Assembly (NCBI GenBank): GCA_031289755.1
Contig: JAITOU010000001.1
Location: 58,986-122,985 of the forward strand
Length of the DNA: 64,000 nucleotides
Direction of reading: 5' to 3'
DNA from: Clostridiales bacterium
GTDB lineage: Bacteria > Bacillota > Clostridia > Christensenellales > JAISNN01
How positions within the stretch are numbered: the first letter of the stretch is position 1; every line of letters begins with the position of its first letter. This document shows, piece after piece, positions 8,691-17,829 of this stretch. The position numbers and the translations under genes are program-made. The notes below the pieces were generated by a model. It saw nothing but the letters and a program-made list of their open reading frames with translations. It was not told where the DNA came from and made no database searches.

Positions 8691-10526
8691 TTAAGCTTTT
8701 AGGTTTTTAAAAAATTCCGTTATTTTTTCCGCGTCCTTTGCGCCTATTCCGGCGCAGGCTTTAAGCTCGGCTTCGGACGCGTTTTTGATATTGTCAAATG
8801 TCTTAAAATGCTTATAGAGATTTGTGGCTTTCGCCTTTCCTATGCCGTCTATCGCCGTCAAACGCGATTCAAATTCCTTTGCCGCTTTGAGCTTGCGAAA
8901 ATACGTTATGGCAAACCTATGCGCTTCGTCGCGCACTCTCATCAGGAGATTGAGCGCGAGATTTGTCTTTGGCAGCCTTATCGGGTCGCCCGAAAAAATA
9001 GTATACACCTCTTCGTCTTTTTTTGCAAGTGAAATCATTTCGATGTCGTGCCGTCCGCTCTCCTTTAAAGCTTCGTACGCCGACGACAATTGCCCCTTGC
9101 CGCCGTCTATCAGGATAAGGTCGGGACGCGTCCCGAAGCTCACGTCCTTGTTGCCCGACGACTCCGACAGCCTGTTGAGTCTTCGCGACAAGGTTTCGTT
9201 CATGGACGCAAAGTCGTCCGCGCCCTCTACCGTCTTGATTTTGAAGCGTCTGTAATGCGCGTTATTAGACGACCCGTCTGTAAAAACGACCATACTCGAC
9301 ACTTTAAATTGTCCGCTTATATTTGATATATCGTAGGCTTCTATGCGCTTAGGAAGTTTTTTTAATCCCAATACGTTTTGCAGCAATTCGACCGCGCCGT
9401 AAGTCATGTCGCGCTTTCGGTCGGCTTTTAGCTCGTTGACGCGCATATATTCGTCGGCGTTCTTCATCGCCGTATCTACAAGCTGTTTTCTTATCCCCTG
9501 CTTAGGGCGCGATATGTGAACGGCCGCGCCGCGCTTGATTGTCAGGAGCTTTTCCATGTCGTCCTGTTCTTCCAAATCGTCGGAGACGATTATCTCGGCG
9601 GCGTTTATCGGACGCGCTTCATAATACTGCCGCATAAAAGAGCCGAGTGCTTCGTCCTTTGAGAGCGACGCGTCGGACGACATATTATTTTCTTCACCGA
9701 CTATCTTGCCGCCGCGCACTATAATGAGCGAAACGACGCTGAACATTCCGTTGCCCGTCGCGGCGAAGACGTCGAGATTGTAATCGTTTTTGAGTATGGC
9801 TATCTGCTTGCGGACTATCTTGTCGAGCAATTTCAATTTATCTCTGTAATAAATAGCCGTCTCATAATCTTCGTTTTCCTTTGCCGCGTTCATTTTTTCC
9901 GTCAAAATGTTTTCGACGTTAGTGTCCTGACCGGAAAGAAAATTCATGACCTCTCCGACAATCTTTTTGTATTCCTCTTCGACGTCGAAGCAGCACGGCG
10001 CAAGGCATCTCTTTATATGATAATTTAAGCACGGACGCTTGTTTTTGACCGCCCTTTCAAAATTGACCTTGCAGTTGCGGAGCTGAAACGCGCCTTCTAT
10101 AAGCTCCGTCATATCTCTCGCGCCTATGCCGAGCATATACGGCCCGAAATACTTTGCGCCGTCGTTTTTGATACGGCGTGTGATTTCTATCTTGGGATAT
10201 TTTTCGTTGAGATTTATCTTGATAAAGGGATAGGCTTTGTCGTCCTTTAAGAGAATATTGTATTGCGGCTTATACTTCTTGATGAGATTGCTTTCGAGCA
10301 TGAGCGCTTCGACTTCGTTGTTTGCGACGATATATCGGAAGTCACGCACGTGCCGCATCATCGCGCTGACCTTTTCGACGCGGTTGCCCGACGCGTGAAA
10401 ATACTGTCTGACGCGATTTTTGAGATATCTCGCTTTGCCGACATAGATGACGTTTTCGTCGGCGTCGAGCATCAGATATACGCCCGGAAGGGCGGGAAGA
10501 TTTTTCAGCTTTTCTTCAATACTCAT
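8691..10526 (-). CDS. uvrC: Excinuclease ABC subunit C
   Basis: 611 residues. GIY-YIG nuclease at the N-terminus (PGVYLMLDADENVIYVGKA), a UVR motif near 200-235, the RNase H-like second nuclease in the C-terminal half (LILIDGGKGQLSSA), and a terminal helix-hairpin-helix pair. UvrC makes both cuts around UvrAB-marked DNA lesions. Four cysteines near residues 166-179 (CLNYHIKRCLAPC) fit the Fe-S cluster site known in UvrC. It is full length and heads a run with the HIT gene. Confidence 0.96.
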   Translation of the reverse strand: MSIEEKLKNLPALPGVYLMLDADENVIYVGKARYLKNRVRQYFHASGNRVEKVSAMMRHVRDFRYIVANNEVEALMLESNLIKKYKPQYNILLKDDKAYPFIKINLNEKYPKIEITRRIKNDGAKYFGPYMLGIGARDMTELIEGAFQLRNCKVNFERAVKNKRPCLNYHIKRCLAPCCFDVEEEYKKIVGEVMNFLSGQDTNVENILTEKMNAAKENEDYETAIYYRDKLKLLDKIVRKQIAILKNDYNLDVFAATGNGMFSVVSLIIVRGGKIVGEENNMSSDASLSKDEALGSFMRQYYEARPINAAEIIVSDDLEEQDDMEKLLTIKRGAAVHISRPKQGIRKQLVDTAMKNADEYMRVNELKADRKRDMTYGAVELLQNVLGLKKLPKRIEAYDISNISGQFKVSSMVVFTDGSSNNAHYRRFKIKTVEGADDFASMNETLSRRLNRLSESSGNKDVSFGTRPDLILIDGGKGQLSSAYEALKESGRHDIEMISLAKKDEEVYTIFSGDPIRLPKTNLALNLLMRVRDEAHRFAITYFRKLKAAKEFESRLTAIDGIGKAKATNLYKHFKTFDNIKNASEAELKACAGIGAKDAEKITEFFKNLKA

Positions 10527-10560
10527 ATTTAAACTTCTCTAAAATCGGCGGAAATTATTC

Positions 10561-11256
10561 TTAAAGCTTCCCCGTCAGGTAATCGATTAGCGCAGCCGCC
10601 GTACATTCCTTTAACTCCAAAAAATTGACCGCTTCGCTTATCGTTCCCAGCGTATGCGAATCGGAATTGATAATTATCCTTCGGTTTTTTCCGTAAATTT
10701 TGCGGAAGGCTTCGTCCGCATACGGCGAAAATTCTACGGCGTCATAATCGTCGTCAAGGTCGCCGAGTATCGAAATCATTCCGTTGCTTTCGCGGTCTAT
10801 GTGGGCAGGCACGGCTATTCCCGAAGCGTTTTTTACCGCGTCCTTGACCTGATACGAATAGATGTCCGCCGAAACCAAAAGCATTCGCGGCTCTTCGGCT
10901 ATTATATTGTCGTTCTCGTCTATTATTTGCTGTTCGCCGAAAACGTCTTTGTTATTGGGAATATCCTTGAAGCTTACCTGATTATAAAATTTTTCCAACA
11001 ATATTATGTCGGGAAAAAGGCATAAAAAATGTATGTCCTCCGCCGTCTGCAATTCAAAAGCCGGAACGACCTCGACGCCGTAGGCTTCTCTCAATTTTAA
11101 GAAGCTGCGGACGTTTTTTATACTGTTATGGTCGGATGCCGCAATCATATTCAAGCCGTTGACCGCCGCCATTCCCAGAATGTTATTCGGCGTCATATCG
11201 TTATCCGCGCAAGGCGACAACGCGCTGTGAATATGCAAATCGTAATAACACTTCAC
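10561..11256 (-). CDS. PHP-domain phosphoesterase
   Basis: 231 residues. The PHP metal ligands are visible: HIHSALSPC near the start, SDHNS at about residue 40, PAHIDRES in the middle and SDSHT near the end. PHP proteins are metal-dependent phosphoesterases (RNase AM/YciV and trpH-like). It starts with GTG after AAAGGGG. It closes a cluster with two DRTGG proteins, a hydrogenase-like protein and a HATPase, a set often placed beside [FeFe]-hydrogenase genes in Clostridia, so a signalling or cofactor-linked job is likely but unproven. Confidence 0.85.
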   Translation of the reverse strand: MKCYYDLHIHSALSPCADNDMTPNNILGMAAVNGLNMIAASDHNSIKNVRSFLKLREAYGVEVVPAFELQTAEDIHFLCLFPDIILLEKFYNQVSFKDIPNNKDVFGEQQIIDENDNIIAEEPRMLLVSADIYSYQVKDAVKNASGIAVPAHIDRESNGMISILGDLDDDYDAVEFSPYADEAFRKIYGKNRRIIINSDSHTLGTISEAVNFLELKECTAAALIDYLTGKL

Positions 11257-11327
11257 AAAAGCCCCTTTACTCTGTCAAGATTTTGGCTTTACAGAGTACA
11301 CCGCAAATCATCGTTTTTTTAACCGCC

Positions 11328-11660
11328 CTATTCGTTCTTTAATGCTTGGCTCAATTTTACCGCGCATTCGTATGCCGGATATGCGACTATCAAGAGATTT
11401 AGTCCTTCGGTTTTGCAGCGTGCCGAGAGATTTTCGTCCGGTCTGACATTCTCGCATACGACTATCGCCGCAGCTTCGGTCAAAACGGCTACGGCGGCGA
11501 CATTGGCATTTGACATGACCGTAAACCACGCGCTGTTTGACGGCAGCCTGCTCATGGCAAAGCTGAGAAAATCACCGCAATATCCCGTTTCTATCTCGCG
11601 GTCTTCGCTCAAATTGATTATTTCCGCATTTAATATTTCCGCTAACCGGCTTACCTTCAT
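11328..11660 (-). CDS. DRTGG-domain protein (downstream copy)
   Basis: About 110 residues from the ATG at 11660, chosen because GGAGC sits just upstream; a longer frame to 11741 would run into the preceding gene without a ribosome site. The sequence (start MKVSRLAEILNAE, core VAAVAVLTEAAAIVVCENVRPDE) is that of small stand-alone DRTGG domains, which are regulatory domains also found in phosphotransacetylase and CBS proteins. A second copy lies at 13458-13811. Ligand unknown. Confidence 0.75.
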   Translation of the reverse strand: MKVSRLAEILNAEIINLSEDREIETGYCGDFLSFAMSRLPSNSAWFTVMSNANVAAVAVLTEAAAIVVCENVRPDENLSARCKTEGLNLLIVAYPAYECAVKLSQALKNE

Positions 11661-11712
11661 ATAAAGCTCCTTTTTGCCGTTAAAATAACCGTTCGGCACA
11701 AGCCGAAAAAAT

Positions 11713-12951
11713 TTAAAGCCTGTATTTGACGCAAGTGCCAAGCTCCTTGCCTCTCAAAACCACGTCTTCGCTGAACGCCGCGCAGCTCGGCGCGCCGCAC
11801 AGTCCGCAATCGAGGTGCGCCAAATGAGAGTATATCTCCGATATCTGTTTGAGCTTAGACATCGCCTTTATCCTGTCGTCGTCCAATCTGAATGCTTCGC
11901 TCAGCTCATAATCTCTCTCCTGACAAAAAAACTCTATGGGCTTTCCGCAGGCTTCGAGACTGTTTTTGGATATCGGCTTGTATTTTTTGAGAATATTTAT
12001 TTTGGCTTTGGCTATGTACGGATTTTCGATATTAAGCACGCCGCCGACGCAGCCGCCGCTGCAAGCGTTCAGCTCGATAAATTCCGTATGTTCGAGCTTG
12101 TCGTCCTCGATTTCTTTCAGGATATTTATCACGTTTTCAAAGCCGTCTACGGCAAAGCAAATGTCGCCTAATATTCCGGCGGCTTCTCCGCCGCTGACAG
12201 CCCACGACAAGCCCATTATCCCCGACCGGCTCAACTCTCGCGGATTTTCTATCTTGCTCATTTCGTTTATCAGTTTAAAATACACCTCGCTGACCGATAT
12301 AACGCCGTCTACAAGCGGCGCGTTGACCCCGAGAGCGTTGCTCAACGAATAGGCTTTGGCGGGACACGACGCGATAAAAAACACGCCTATATCCTCCGGT
12401 TTGAGTCCCGTTTCCTTGACGGCTTTTTCACGCGCAAGCTTTGCCGCGACGTCGGCAGGCGTGAGTAAATTGACGATATTTTCTTTGAGATTGTGAAATT
12501 TGAGTAATATCAGATTGACTACGGCAGGACACGTTGTGCTTATCATCGGCTTTTTTAAAAACTTTTTGCTCGAAATCATGCGTCTTGTCGCTTCGCTGAT
12601 AAGCTCTGATGCCGCCGCCGTTTCGTAAACGTCGTCAAAGCCTATTGCAAGCAGCCCTTCGAGTACATAATTTACGTCGTTCAAATTGTTGAATTGTCCG
12701 TAAAGAGCGGGCGGCGGCAAGGCGACCTTGTATTTGAAGTTATGAATAATATCAAGGCTGTCATAAACCGCCTTTTTGGCTTGATAAGGACATACGCGCA
12801 CACATTCGCCGCACGCGACACATCTATCGTATATTATTTCCGCTTTTCCGCCTCTCACGCGTATCGCTTCCGTCGGGCAGCGTTTCATGCAGGTAATACA
12901 TCCCTTGCATTTATCGGCGTCGAGAGTGACAAATTTTTTCTCTTCTGACAT
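11713..12951 (-). CDS. [FeFe]-hydrogenase-like protein with altered active site
   Basis: 412 residues. Two 4Fe-4S motifs (Cys15/18/21/25 and 44/47/50/54) precede a hydrogenase large-subunit domain, and a four-Cys Fe-S segment (DCGLCGAPSC, about 381-407) ends the protein. H-cluster motifs are present: L1 STTCPA (Cys141), L2 ASCPAK (Cys196), L3 NACSGGC (Cys297, Cys301). The usual Cys pair of L1 is Thr-Cys, so the residue that relays protons in catalytic enzymes is missing. This suggests a sensor or a low-activity enzyme. It sits in an operon with DRTGG, HATPase and PHP genes, with no NuoE/NuoF/HydA partners in the window. Confidence 0.85.
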   Translation of the reverse strand: MSEEKKFVTLDADKCKGCITCMKRCPTEAIRVRGGKAEIIYDRCVACGECVRVCPYQAKKAVYDSLDIIHNFKYKVALPPPALYGQFNNLNDVNYVLEGLLAIGFDDVYETAAASELISEATRRMISSKKFLKKPMISTTCPAVVNLILLKFHNLKENIVNLLTPADVAAKLAREKAVKETGLKPEDIGVFFIASCPAKAYSLSNALGVNAPLVDGVISVSEVYFKLINEMSKIENPRELSRSGIMGLSWAVSGGEAAGILGDICFAVDGFENVINILKEIEDDKLEHTEFIELNACSGGCVGGVLNIENPYIAKAKINILKKYKPISKNSLEACGKPIEFFCQERDYELSEAFRLDDDRIKAMSKLKQISEIYSHLAHLDCGLCGAPSCAAFSEDVVLRGKELGTCVKYRL

Positions 12952-13032
12952 CGGTTACCTCTGTAAAATCTATCGTTAATGCCGTATAAAATTTCGGCGG
13001 ACAATCGATAACGTTCCGTGCGGCGCGCAGGC

Positions 13033-13461
13033 TCAATGCAAGTTGACCGTCATATATATAGTCGTGCCTATCCCCTGTACGGAGTCTATCTTCATTGCGT
13101 CGGTATTTTTTTTCATATTGGGAAGCCCCATTCCGGCACCGAAGCCGAGCGCCCTTATATTGTCGGGCGCGGTGGAATACCCTTCCTTCATCGCCAAATC
13201 TATATCGGCTATGCCGGGTCCTTTGTCCGCAAGAATCATATCTACCCTATGCGGAAAAATATCGACGGTAGCCTTGCCGCCTTTGGCGTGTATTACCATG
13301 TTGATTTCGCCCTCGTACATGGCTATCGCGACGCGGCGCACGTCCTGCATATTTATTCCGAGCTGTTTTAGCTTGGTCTTAACGGCTTCGCTCGCCATGC
13401 CCGCCGACGCAAAATTCTCGGAATCGACGTCAAATTCGAGTCTTATACAATCTTCGCTCAT
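13033..13461 (-). CDS. HATPase anti-sigma-factor-like ATP-binding protein
   Basis: About 142 residues. The Bergerat ATP fold is seen in the N box (VAIAMYEGEIN), the G1 box (LADKGPGIAD) and the G2 box (GFGAGMGLPNM). RsbW/SpoIIAB-type proteins bind sigma factors or phosphorylate antagonists. ATG at 13461 overlaps the stop of the preceding DRTGG gene (ATGA), with GAGG upstream, so the two are translationally coupled; a longer frame would read far into the neighbour. Its partner is not visible here. Confidence 0.82.
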   Translation of the reverse strand: MSEDCIRLEFDVDSENFASAGMASEAVKTKLKQLGINMQDVRRVAIAMYEGEINMVIHAKGGKATVDIFPHRVDMILADKGPGIADIDLAMKEGYSTAPDNIRALGFGAGMGLPNMKKNTDAMKIDSVQGIGTTIYMTVNLH

Positions 13462-13811
13462 ACACAGTCCTCGCCGCCGCACAAGCCGGCCTTGTAAAGC
13501 AATCCGCACGCGACGTACATTCTGTGCGGCGAACAGAGAACTACTATGCCCTTAGCTTCCGCCAAATCCAAAATGGTCGCATCGGGACGTTTTCCACGAA
13601 CGAGCAGAACACATCTGATATCCATCATCTCGGCGGTTCTTATGACCTGCGGATTGCACAGCCCCGTCACGAGAACGGCTTGGTCTTTGACAAAAGCCAG
13701 CACGTCGCTCATCATGTCCGCCGCGCAAGCGGAAATTACCTCGTCCGAAAGCTTGTCCTTGCAGGTAAGTGCTTCGGCTTTTAAAATTTCTACAATTTTA
13801 CTGATTTTCAC
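13458..13811 (-). CDS. DRTGG-domain protein (upstream copy)
   Basis: 117 residues, start MKISKIVEILKAEALTCKD, similar in plan to the copy at 11328-11660 (both open with a short helix and a SRLAEIL/SKIVEIL motif). It likely leads the five-gene hydrogenase-like cluster. It overlaps the HATPase gene by 4 nt. The C-terminus holds Cys residues (CGLLYKAGLCGGEDC) that could bind metal. The function is a regulatory guess based on context. Confidence 0.75.
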   Translation of the reverse strand: MKISKIVEILKAEALTCKDKLSDEVISACAADMMSDVLAFVKDQAVLVTGLCNPQVIRTAEMMDIRCVLLVRGKRPDATILDLAEAKGIVVLCSPHRMYVACGLLYKAGLCGGEDCV

Positions 13812-13881
13812 AAAAAAATTTCTCCTTTTGAATATTATTTAAATACTGCCCTTATCGTCCTTTAAATAAGACGTACAAGAG

Positions 13882-15303
13882 CTAATCCGCTGCAATCGCC
13901 GACACGGCTTCCCTAAAAGCTTCCGACAGCGTAGGGTGCGGAAACGGAGCGCGCATGATGTCCCCTTTGAGCGCGCCGCCGGCTATCATAGAAGCAAGTC
14001 CGCCTATCATTTCGGATGAATTTTCGGCTATTATATGCACTCCGACAAGCCGGTATCTTTCTCTTTTTTCGGGAAGATACGGCACTCCGGCGAGAGCCTT
14101 TGTTTCGTCGTCGATTTTGGCGAAAATGACCTTGACAAAGCCCGACGCCGCGTCGCAGGAAACGGCTTTGCCGTTTGCGCCCATCATGACCTTTGACGTT
14201 AAGTATTCAGTACCCGAATCCGTACAGTCGGCGGTCGTCATTCCGGCGCAGGATATCTCGGGCGAAGTATAGACGCAAGCAGGCACGACGGGCGCGCCCT
14301 TATTACAAGAATGCCCCGACAATATATCTTCCATGACACGCTCGGCGTCAAACGCCGCCTTGTGCGCAAGCTGTATATTTCCCCTTACAACGTCGCCTAC
14401 GGCGTATATGCCGACCGCCGAGCTTTTAAAAGCTCCGTCGGTATAGATACCCTTTGAATCGTATTTGATTTCGGCTTTGTCAAGCCCTTCTATATCGATA
14501 TTCGGACGCCTGCCCGACGCGTCTATGACAAGACCGCCGACAACGGCAACGGCTTCGTTTGTGCCTGACGGAACAAAGGAAACGGAAAATTTTTCGTCTT
14601 GTTTGACGATGCTTTTTACTACCGAACCGGTATAAAGCGTTATACCTTTTTTCTTTAACTGCATTGTGAGCGTTTGGGATATATCCTTGTCATAAGACGG
14701 CAGCGGTCTGTCCTCCATCATTATCATCGAAACGCGGCTTCCTATCATACTGTAAAACGCCGCCGTTTCGAGTCCGGCCACACCGCCGCCTATTATAACG
14801 ACGTCTTTATCAAAGACAAGCTCCTTTGTAAATTTTTCTACGGAATACGCAAGCTCTATACCGTAGATACCGTAGCTTGCGGGCTTTGCGCCTGCGGCTA
14901 TAATTATATTTTCCGCTTCATAGCCGTTTCCGTCCGCTTCTATGCCCTTGCCGCCCGTGAGAGCGGCTTTTGCGTTTACTATTTTTATTTTGTTTTGAGC
15001 GAGCCACCGCGTCAGATTTTCTCTGATTTTATCGACGGCGGCATTCTTTTTGATATCGGCGGCTTTGTAATCGAAGCTCAGCTCCGAATAGACTATGTAA
15101 CCGTCGCTCTCCTTTACGCGGCTGTAATTTTTTGCCATATTCAAGAGTGCCTTTGTCGGTATACAGCCCGTATTCAGACAGGTTCCGCCCAAGAGCTTCT
15201 CTTCAAAGATGACGACGCTCTTTCCGCCCTTTGCCGCAATAAGCGCGGCGGTATATCCGCCCGGTCCGCCGCCTATAACGGCAATATCAAATTTTTCAAT
15301 CAT
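13882..15303 (-). CDS. lpdA: Dihydrolipoyl dehydrogenase (E3)
   Basis: 473 residues, full length. FAD site GGGPGGYTAALIAAKGG, redox disulfide GGTCLNTGCIPTK, NAD site GGGVAGLETAAF, second FAD motif near YAVGDV and the catalytic His in PHPTLSEA. E3 reoxidises lipoyl groups on 2-oxoacid dehydrogenases or glycine cleavage H protein with NAD+. No E1/E2 or gcv genes lie in the window. The lipoate ligase gene is next to it, which supports a lipoyl role. GGAGAG precedes the ATG. Confidence 0.95.
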   Translation of the reverse strand: MIEKFDIAVIGGGPGGYTAALIAAKGGKSVVIFEEKLLGGTCLNTGCIPTKALLNMAKNYSRVKESDGYIVYSELSFDYKAADIKKNAAVDKIRENLTRWLAQNKIKIVNAKAALTGGKGIEADGNGYEAENIIIAAGAKPASYGIYGIELAYSVEKFTKELVFDKDVVIIGGGVAGLETAAFYSMIGSRVSMIMMEDRPLPSYDKDISQTLTMQLKKKGITLYTGSVVKSIVKQDEKFSVSFVPSGTNEAVAVVGGLVIDASGRRPNIDIEGLDKAEIKYDSKGIYTDGAFKSSAVGIYAVGDVVRGNIQLAHKAAFDAERVMEDILSGHSCNKGAPVVPACVYTSPEISCAGMTTADCTDSGTEYLTSKVMMGANGKAVSCDAASGFVKVIFAKIDDETKALAGVPYLPEKRERYRLVGVHIIAENSSEMIGGLASMIAGGALKGDIMRAPFPHPTLSEAFREAVSAIAAD

Positions 15304-15325
15304 ATACGCTCTCCGTCATTCGTTT

Positions 15326-15430
15326 TGTCAAGCAACGCAAGGGGTTATTTATCTGCCTAATAATTTCAAAAGACCTTTGCAATCTTTCAATTATGCGATT
15401 GTGTCAAGAAAGGCAATGGATTTATTTGCC
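15326..15430 (-). repeat. Possible decayed duplicate of the lplA 3' end
   Basis: A block at 15326-15357 (TGTCAAGC, then GGTTATTTAT, CTGCC) resembles 15402-15430 (TGTCAAGA, then GGATTTATTTGCC), which includes the lplA stop. Gaps and mismatches are present. It is the weakest of three such cases in the window (also 8226 and 19805). Confidence 0.4.
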
Positions 15431-16387
15431 TTCCGTCAAGATATTTACCGCATAATCTAAAAAGGCGTTTTCGCCGTTCTTCAATTCTGCGATAGCGTCA
15501 AAGCTTTTTCCGCTCAGGAGCTTCTCCGTATGAGCGGTATCGGGAATACTCAATGCGTCGGTAAAAATCTTTACGGCTTCGACTATTCCCCCCTTTTGCT
15601 TTACATAGAGGTCGATAAGTCCGAAGCCGTCGATTCGCGAGCTTTTCAGCTCATAACCGTCGAGCTTTTCTCCGAAGATAAAGCCCTTATCCGCAAAGGC
15701 TTTTTGGCTTTCTTCTATCTCCTTAGCATCGAAATATTCTTCCGGCACAACGTCGGGCGTTTCGCCGAAATAATCCGAAGCCGCACCCCAAACGGCGTGC
15801 ATGACGGTTTCTTTATTCAATTCGCCGTCAAATTCGATGAGATTTACCACTCTCGACTTGACCGATTGAACGCCTTTATAATTGAGCTTCTCTTTGGGTA
15901 CGTGCAAATATTTTTCCATTTTTTGCGTATCGGTATTGATAAGCACGGTGCCGTGATGACAAAAAATGTTTCCCTTATTCAAAAAAGCGTTGCCCGAAAA
16001 CTTCCTGCCGTCAACCGTAACGTCGTTCCTGCCGTTCTTTTCGGCTTGTATACCGATTTTTCTCAATGCTTTTATCAGGATATCATAGCCGGAATTTTTA
16101 TCGAAACGCTCGGCATTCATGATAAAACTAAAAAGCAAATTGTTGATATCATGATAGACCGCGCCGCCGCCCGAAAGCCGTCTGGATATCTTGATACCGT
16201 CTTGCTTGACCGCTTCCGCATCAAATTGGTCGTAGGCATATTGGTTTCTGCCTATTACGATAGTATCCTTGTTGACCCAAAAATAGATGACATATTCGTC
16301 ATCCTTTAAATGATTGACAAAATACTTTTCTATCGCAAGGTTTCTGTAAGGATTCATAATTTCCGACTGATAAAATCTTAATTTCAC
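15422..16387 (-). CDS. lplA: Lipoate-protein ligase A
   Basis: 321 residues. The lipoate pocket RRLSGGGAVYHD, the HHGTVLINTD strand and a C-terminal accessory domain match LplA, which activates free lipoate with ATP and attaches it to lipoyl domains. GTG start with GGAGAG. The pair with dihydrolipoyl dehydrogenase suggests that the cell takes up lipoate instead of making it. Confidence 0.93.
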   Translation of the reverse strand: MKLRFYQSEIMNPYRNLAIEKYFVNHLKDDEYVIYFWVNKDTIVIGRNQYAYDQFDAEAVKQDGIKISRRLSGGGAVYHDINNLLFSFIMNAERFDKNSGYDILIKALRKIGIQAEKNGRNDVTVDGRKFSGNAFLNKGNIFCHHGTVLINTDTQKMEKYLHVPKEKLNYKGVQSVKSRVVNLIEFDGELNKETVMHAVWGAASDYFGETPDVVPEEYFDAKEIEESQKAFADKGFIFGEKLDGYELKSSRIDGFGLIDLYVKQKGGIVEAVKIFTDALSIPDTAHTEKLLSGKSFDAIAELKNGENAFLDYAVNILTEGK

Positions 16388-16539
16388 AATTTCTCTCCGT
16401 TATAATTTTAATTACTATAATCATACCAAAAAAAACAAAAAAAAGCAAGGATATTTATAAACGGCGTCAGCTCCGTCAAGGGAGAAACAGATATTTGAAT
16501 ATATAAAAAAATCGATTATCTTAATTTGCATAAAAAGCT

Positions 16540-17829
16540 TTATCGCTCTTTCCGTTTAAGCGTCATTCTGTTCACGGCTTCCGACGCGGCAAACATGGCT
16601 ATTGCGGCGACGGCGGCAAAGATTGTCAAAATCTCCATTGTCGAAGCCGCGCCGATAAAGCCGACCGCCGGTACGCAAAGCATTGCGCCAGCCGAAGCCC
16701 CCGCCATTTGAAAGCCTATCGTCTTTGATGCGGTTTCTTTGCTGAAACGGCGCGTCGTTTCGTGCATCATAGACGGATAGACGGGCGCGAAGCCCGCGCC
16801 TATCAAAAAGACGCTCAAAAGATTTAAATAATAATTATTGATGCCCAAAGACAGCGCGCCGATTAGCGCGAGTGCCAACCCGAACCGTATAGCGTTGCGG
16901 TTGCCTATCTTTTTTGAGAAAAATCCGACCCCCACCCTGCCCGCCATAATCGAAGCGTAATACAGCGACACTGCAATACCTGCCTTTGTGTTGTCTATGC
17001 CGCGCGTATCGTACAAAAGAGTTTTCAGCCAGACGCCGACCGCGCCTTCCGCGCCGACATACAGAAAAAATATCAAAACGCACAGCCACGGCGCAAGATT
17101 TTTCATGGTAAGCTCGGGCGCGTACGGCGTTATGCTTTCCACATTTTCGCCTTTTATGCCGTGCTTGCGTTTCCACAGAAAGAGCGTTGAAAAGAACAGA
17201 ACGGCGAGAGCCGTCTGTATCGCGCCTATCGTAAAGAAGCCGCCGCGCCAATTTCCGCGATTTATCCAAACGGTCAGAATGAGCGGACTTATCATTGCGC
17301 CGACGCCCCACGAAGCGTGAAGCCAATTCATTATTTTTGACGAATAGTGGTTGGCGATATATTCGTTTAATACTGCGTCAACCGCGCCCGACCCGAAGCC
17401 CATTACTACCGCGACGATAAAAAACAAATATTTATCGCCTACAAAGCCGCCGAAAAAAATCGCTCCGCCCGTCAAAAGGCAAGAAACGGCGGCGATTTTT
17501 CCCGCGCCGAAATGCTTTGCAAGCCTAAGCGAAAACAATGCGGAAAGCATACAGCAAAAGGTCACCGTCATGGAATAGTATCCGGCAAACTCTTGCGGCG
17601 CGCCGAAGTCGGCTCTTGCATTGGGCCAAACGACTCCCCAAATACTGTCGGGCAAGCCGAGTGAAATATAAGAAAGAAAAATCGTCATGAGAAAAAAAAG
17701 CGAAATAATCTTTTTTTCGCTCATTGCCGTGCCGTAAATATCAAAACCGCCGGTAGAGTTACCGACGGCGACGTTTTTGGCTTTGTCCGCACTCGCGTCG
17801 TTTTGTAAAGGGTCATGTGATTTGTTCAA
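16540..17829 (-). CDS. MFS transporter at the end of the D-amino-acid operon
   Basis: About 430 residues, twelve hydrophobic segments, with a long loop in the middle and a FucP/YfkF-like MFS look (YISLGLPDSIWG start of helix 1). Substrate unknown. I chose the TTG at 17829, which has AAAGGACGG upstream and overlaps the alr stop by 17 nt; an ATG at 17724 has no good ribosome site but would still include all helices. As the last gene after alr, pxp and the D-glutamate cyclase halves, it may carry an amino acid or 5-oxoproline, but nothing in the sequence proves that. Confidence 0.82.
   Translation of the reverse strand: MNKSHDPLQNDASADKAKNVAVGNSTGGFDIYGTAMSEKKIISLFFLMTIFLSYISLGLPDSIWGVVWPNARADFGAPQEFAGYYSMTVTFCCMLSALFSLRLAKHFGAGKIAAVSCLLTGGAIFFGGFVGDKYLFFIVAVVMGFGSGAVDAVLNEYIANHYSSKIMNWLHASWGVGAMISPLILTVWINRGNWRGGFFTIGAIQTALAVLFFSTLFLWKRKHGIKGENVESITPYAPELTMKNLAPWLCVLIFFLYVGAEGAVGVWLKTLLYDTRGIDNTKAGIAVSLYYASIMAGRVGVGFFSKKIGNRNAIRFGLALALIGALSLGINNYYLNLLSVFLIGAGFAPVYPSMMHETTRRFSKETASKTIGFQMAGASAGAMLCVPAVGFIGAASTMEILTIFAAVAAIAMFAASEAVNRMTLKRKER

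Noticed and set aside
10561..13811. A complete electron-bifurcating hydrogenase operon
   Set aside because: NuoE, NuoF and a group A HydA subunit are absent, and the hydrogenase-like protein has an altered L1 motif.
15530..16309. Long open frame of 259 codons on the plus strand
   Set aside because: Antisense to lplA with its intact motifs; a by-product of codon use.
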